A stretch of 64,000 bases of DNA, from contig JAKQUO010000008.1 of the NCBI GenBank assembly GCA_029569255.1, forward strand, positions 124,001 through 188,000, read 5' to 3'. This DNA is from Acidobacteriota bacterium. Its GTDB lineage: Bacteria > Acidobacteriota > Aminicenantia > Aminicenantales > Saccharicenantaceae. Under the pieces are notes generated by a model, which saw nothing but the letters and a program-made list of their open reading frames with translations, was not told the origin of the DNA and did not search any database. The position numbers and the translations under genes are program-made. Below are positions 61,249-64,000 of the stretch, in pieces (position 1 is the stretch's first letter; the number at the start of each line of letters is the position of its first letter).

Positions 61249-61860
61249 ATGCCGAACCTCCGCCGCCCCGCCGCCGCCGCCGCCGCGCTGTTCGTCTTCG
61301 CCCTCGGGCCGGTCCCCGGCGCGGGCCAGGCCGGAGACCCCCGGGCCGAACTGCCCGTCCTGGTCACGTCCTGCGGCCAGAGCATCGGGCCGACCACGAT
61401 CAAGGTCGTCCTGCAGCGCCTCAAGCTCGACTTCGACATCGACCCCCTGGCCGGGCCCGCGGCGCTCCAGGCCAAGGCCCGGGCGGGCGCGCCCTACAAG
61501 TCGCTCATCATCACCATGGGCGCCAGCCTCAAGGGCATGGGCGCGGCCGGCATCCAGATCGAGGACGAGATCGACCGGGCCGCCGCCCTCATGGCCGAGG
61601 CCCGCAAGCAGGGGATCAAGATCATCGGCGCCCACATCGAGGGGATGAAGCGCCGGTCCCAGGGCGCGGCCGCCGGCGACACGACCGACGAGCAGTCGAT
61701 CGACGCCGTCGCCCCCAACTCCGACATCCTCCTCGTCCTGAAGGAGGGCAACTCCGACGGCCGCTTCACGGCCATCTCCCAGGCCAGGAAGATCCCGCTG
61801 GTCGAGTTCGAGAAGACGGTCGACCTCATCCCGGCCCTCGAGAAGCTGTTCGCGAAGTAA
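61249..61860 (+). CDS. Exported DUF6305-family protein
   Basis: 203 residues. A signal peptide ends near PGAGQAG. The mature part has an alternating strand-helix pattern (LPVLVTSCGQSIGPTTIKVVLQ, YKSLIITMGASLKGMGAAG, ARKQGIKIIGAHIEGM, NSDILLVLKEGN, KIPLVEFEKTVDL), suggesting a Rossmann-like periplasmic domain, as in DUF6305. It heads a cluster with a DctM-like permease and may serve as its periplasmic component. This is inferred from gene order only. Confidence 0.75.
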   Translation: MPNLRRPAAAAAALFVFALGPVPGAGQAGDPRAELPVLVTSCGQSIGPTTIKVVLQRLKLDFDIDPLAGPAALQAKARAGAPYKSLIITMGASLKGMGAAGIQIEDEIDRAAALMAEARKQGIKIIGAHIEGMKRRSQGAAAGDTTDEQSIDAVAPNSDILLVLKEGNSDGRFTAISQARKIPLVEFEKTVDLIPALEKLFAK

Positions 61861-61872
61861 GGGGCCCCGGCC

Positions 61873-62454
61873 ATGGTCGCAACGGAAACGGCGAAGTCGG
61901 TCCTGCTCGTCCTGCTCGGCCTGGCCGTCCTCTGGATCGTCGTCATCGTCGTCAAGAACGACATGGAGACGATCGTCCGGGCCCTCGTCGTCGCGGCCGT
62001 GATCGGAGGCGCCCTCTACCTCGTCGCACGGCCCGGGGCCTCCGTCGACGGCAAGATCTCCTTCGCCTCGATCAAGGACTACCTCTTCCCGGTGCCCGAG
62101 CGCTCCTACGCCTTCGAGCGCAAGCAGGGTTACGCCGACGGGCGGCCCGTGACGATCTTCGTCTTCGACGACCCCGGGCCGCCGCTCTCCCTGGCCATGG
62201 TGGAGGGCGGGAAATACATGGCCATCAAGGACCTCCGGACGGTCAACAACGTCCTCAAGCTGGTCGGGCTGCCGCCCGTCGCCGCGGGCGTGGCGGAGCT
62301 GGCCTCGATCACCGGGAAGTCCATCGACGCCGACAAGTACAAGTGGGACGACTACGAGAGGGGCGTCCTCGTCATCGAGCGGGGCCTCTGCCGCGACATG
62401 ACCATGGCCCAGAGCTTCCCCTGCATCGCCACGATCCGGGTCACGGAGCGCTGA
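61873..62454 (+). CDS. Membrane-anchored protein of unknown function
   Basis: 193 residues. Two N-terminal membrane helices (LLVLLGLAVLWIVVIVV and ALVVAAVIGGALYLVA) precede a soluble domain of about 140 residues (ERKQGYADGRPVTIFVFDDPG, TVNNVLKLVGLPPVAAG, DDYERGVLVIERGLCRDM). No family was recognised. It starts 13 bp after the DUF6305 gene and precedes the permease by 22 bp, so all three are probably one operon. Confidence 0.7.
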   Translation: MVATETAKSVLLVLLGLAVLWIVVIVVKNDMETIVRALVVAAVIGGALYLVARPGASVDGKISFASIKDYLFPVPERSYAFERKQGYADGRPVTIFVFDDPGPPLSLAMVEGGKYMAIKDLRTVNNVLKLVGLPPVAAGVAELASITGKSIDADKYKWDDYERGVLVIERGLCRDMTMAQSFPCIATIRVTER

Positions 62455-62475
62455 GGGAAGGCGGAGGGGAGGGCG

Positions 62476-63768
62476 ATGAGCGCCACGGCCTCGGCGACGA
62501 TGATCCTGGCCGTCATGGTCGCGGCCTTCGTCGCCGCCAAGCTCCTCAAGGTCTCGACGGAGCTGGCCCTCTTCGCGGCCGCCCTGGCCGGGGCCCTGGC
62601 CGGCGGCCAGGGCGTCGCGCCCCGCCACCTCGTCGAGGGCGCGTTCACCTATTTCGACATCGTCCTCATCTTCGTCACGGCCACCCTGTTCATGAACTTG
62701 TTCAAGGAGTCGGGGGCGGCCGCGTTCGTCGTCCGGGCCATCCTGCGGCGCTTCCACCGCCGCAAGGCCCCCCTGTTCGTCCTCCTGGCCCTGCTGCTCC
62801 TCGTCCCCGGCGCGCTGACCGGGGCCGGGAGCGTCACCGTCCTCATCATGGGCGGCATGGCCGCGACCGTGCTCCGGACCATGGCCATCCCCGGGCCGCG
62901 CGTCGCGGCCATCGTCTTCATCATCGCCGGGCTGAGCGCGGCGGCGCCGCCCGTCAACCTCTGGGCCATGCTGACGGCGGCCGGGGTCAACATGCCCTAC
63001 GTGGGCTTCTTCCTGCCCCTCCTCGTGCCCTGCGTCGTCCTGGCCCTGGCGACCATCTTCATCCTCGGGGCCGGCGCCAAGCCCGTCGACCTGGCCAAGG
63101 CCCTGGCCGAGCTGCCCGAGGCGCCGGCGGGGATGAATTGGCTCCGAGTGGCGACGCCATTTCTCGTCTTTTTCCTGCTTGTCATCGCCGGCCGGGTCTT
63201 CCCGTTCAACCTGCCGGTCCTCGGCCTGCCGCTGATGTTCGCGGCGGCCGGGGCGGCGGCCCTCGCCGTCTCGCCGGCGAAGATCGCCTTCTTCCGCGTC
63301 TCCCGGGAGACCGTCCACCAGCTCCTGCCGCTCATCGGGACCCTCACCTGCGCCGGCGTCCTCGTCCAGGTCATGGCCCTGACCGGGGTCCGCGGCCTCA
63401 TCGCCATCACCACGGTGACGCTGCCCGTCACGGCCGTCTTCCTGACCCTCTTCCTGACCCTGCCCGTGTCCGAGGCCGTGCTGATGTGGGGCGCGGCGCC
63501 CGTTCTCGGCGTGCCCCTGGTCCTCCTCTTCAACACCATCGGCCTCGACCCGGTCGTGGCCCTGGCCGGGATGAGCGTCATCTGGCCCCTCGGCGACGCC
63601 GTCCCGCCGACGGCCATCATCGGCCGGCTGACCGCGGCGACGGTGGGGATGGCGGAGCCTTACGGCAAGCTCCTGAAGGCCAGCCTGGTGCCGGCGGCGA
63701 TCATCGCCGCGGCCGGGACCCTGATGGTCGTCTTCAGCAAGAAACTGGCCTTATTGACGGTGTTCTGA
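62476..63768 (+). CDS. DctM/CitM-like (ion transporter superfamily) permease
   Basis: 430 residues with about 11-12 hydrophobic segments. The layout, including a first-half hairpin after GALTGAGSVTVLIMGGMAATVL and a second-half GDAVPPTAIIGRL, resembles TRAP DctM large subunits and related organic-acid carriers. It probably moves a carboxylate. The small TRAP subunit DctQ is absent; a 51-residue two-helix protein follows instead. Confidence 0.75.
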   Translation: MSATASATMILAVMVAAFVAAKLLKVSTELALFAAALAGALAGGQGVAPRHLVEGAFTYFDIVLIFVTATLFMNLFKESGAAAFVVRAILRRFHRRKAPLFVLLALLLLVPGALTGAGSVTVLIMGGMAATVLRTMAIPGPRVAAIVFIIAGLSAAAPPVNLWAMLTAAGVNMPYVGFFLPLLVPCVVLALATIFILGAGAKPVDLAKALAELPEAPAGMNWLRVATPFLVFFLLVIAGRVFPFNLPVLGLPLMFAAAGAAALAVSPAKIAFFRVSRETVHQLLPLIGTLTCAGVLVQVMALTGVRGLIAITTVTLPVTAVFLTLFLTLPVSEAVLMWGAAPVLGVPLVLLFNTIGLDPVVALAGMSVIWPLGDAVPPTAIIGRLTAATVGMAEPYGKLLKASLVPAAIIAAAGTLMVVFSKKLALLTVF

Positions 63769-63769
63769 C

Positions 63770-63925
63770 ATGGCGACGATCGTGACCGCGCTCTATTACC
63801 TTCTGACGGCCTTCGTCGCCGTCCTTCTGGCCGTCAACTTCCTGAAACGGAAAAATTGGCAGGAAGAGGCCCTCTACATCATCGTCCTCGTCCCCTTCCT
63901 GCTGCGCCTCCTGAGGCTCAAATGA
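63770..63925 (+). CDS. 51-residue two-helix membrane protein
   Basis: The frame encodes 51 residues: a first helix (IVTALYYLLTAFVAVLLAV), a basic turn NFLKRKNWQEE, and a second helix (ALYIIVLVPFLLRLL) ending RLK. It starts one base after the permease stop and overlaps the next gene in ATGA, so it is firmly inside the operon. It is far smaller than a TRAP DctQ subunit (about 160 residues), but could play its part as a permease partner. Confidence 0.75.
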   Translation: MATIVTALYYLLTAFVAVLLAVNFLKRKNWQEEALYIIVLVPFLLRLLRLK

Positions 63926-64000
63926 TCCGCAAAGCCGCGATCGCGGGGCTCGGGGCCGTCCTGGCCGTCCTGGCCGGGGCGAGCTTCCACCGCGGCCGGC
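63922..64000 (+). CDS. Exported protein, 3' part outside the window
   Basis: Only the first 26 residues are visible: a basic start MIRKAA, then a hydrophobic core (IAGLGAVLAVLAGASF). This looks like a signal peptide, so the gene probably encodes a periplasmic or lipoprotein component of the transport cluster, for example a DctP-like binding protein. It overlaps the 51-residue gene by 4 nt. Confidence 0.6.
   Translation, partial: MIRKAAIAGLGAVLAVLAGASFHRGR

Overview
The window is GC-rich DNA from a Gram-negative-type bacterium. It carries many lipoproteins with clear lipoboxes, a TonB-dependent receptor with an N-terminal carboxypeptidase-regulatory domain, a GWxTD-domain protein, two 'VWFA-related Acidobacterial' type proteins, and DUF5916, DUF4838, 6-bladed beta-propeller, M14 and M28 peptidase families. 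This mix is typical of Acidobacteriota-like lineages and especially of candidate phylum Aminicenantes. That placement is inference from gene content; no rRNA is present. No phage, CRISPR array or transposase gene was seen.

Layout. 1-1.8 kb: end of a polyamine ABC permease (PotC) and its binding lipoprotein (PotD), separated by a palindromic repeat element. 1.8-13.4 kb: DUF5916 outer-membrane protein and a peptidyl-prolyl isomerase, a thioredoxin fused to a beta-barrel, a thioredoxin lipoprotein, a peptide transporter coupled to an Xaa-Pro peptidase, a MazF-type toxin-antitoxin pair and a DUF4838 lipoprotein. 13.5-30 kb: lactate-racemase-type enzyme, fructose-bisphosphate aldolase, two amidohydrolases, tRNA-Ala(GGC), a nucleotidyltransferase pair, beta-propeller, nitroreductase, TipA-like MerR regulator, a DUF6263/VWA/epimerase run and a sulfatase-fold TPR protein. 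30.2-36.5 kb: housekeeping run ftsH-folP-cdaA-cdaR-glmM-pdxJ (proteostasis, folate, c-di-AMP, cell-wall precursor, vitamin B6). 36.5-41 kb: carbamoylase-type hydrolase, diheme cytochrome, CBM9-like protein and tRNA dihydrouridine synthase.

41.2-47.4 kb is one tungstate/molybdenum-cofactor operon (tupABC-moeA-moaC-MOSC-moaA-mog) preceded by a good sigma70 promoter and an RNA leader that looks like a Moco/Tuco riboswitch. 47.4-55.6 kb is an envelope block: VWA protein, TPR protein, GWxTD protein, then a TonB-dependent receptor with its own near-perfect sigma-54 promoter and a strong terminator. 55.6-64 kb holds a release-factor-like rescue protein, M14 and M28 peptidases, a PTS-IIA/zinc-ribbon fusion and an unusual transport cluster (DUF6305, membrane protein, DctM-like permease, a 51-residue two-helix protein and a truncated exported protein).

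The most unusual signal is a family of palindromic elements (arms beginning GGGGACA or GGGTCAAAC) scattered between genes. Copies have entered coding sequence: one pair lies in frame in tupA between signal peptide and mature domain, one supplies the C-terminus of the peptidyl-prolyl isomerase, one supplies the stop codon of the carbamoylase-type gene, and half-copies supply -35 boxes. A second theme is promoters whose -10 box sits only 5-7 nt before the start codon, suggesting several leaderless mRNAs.
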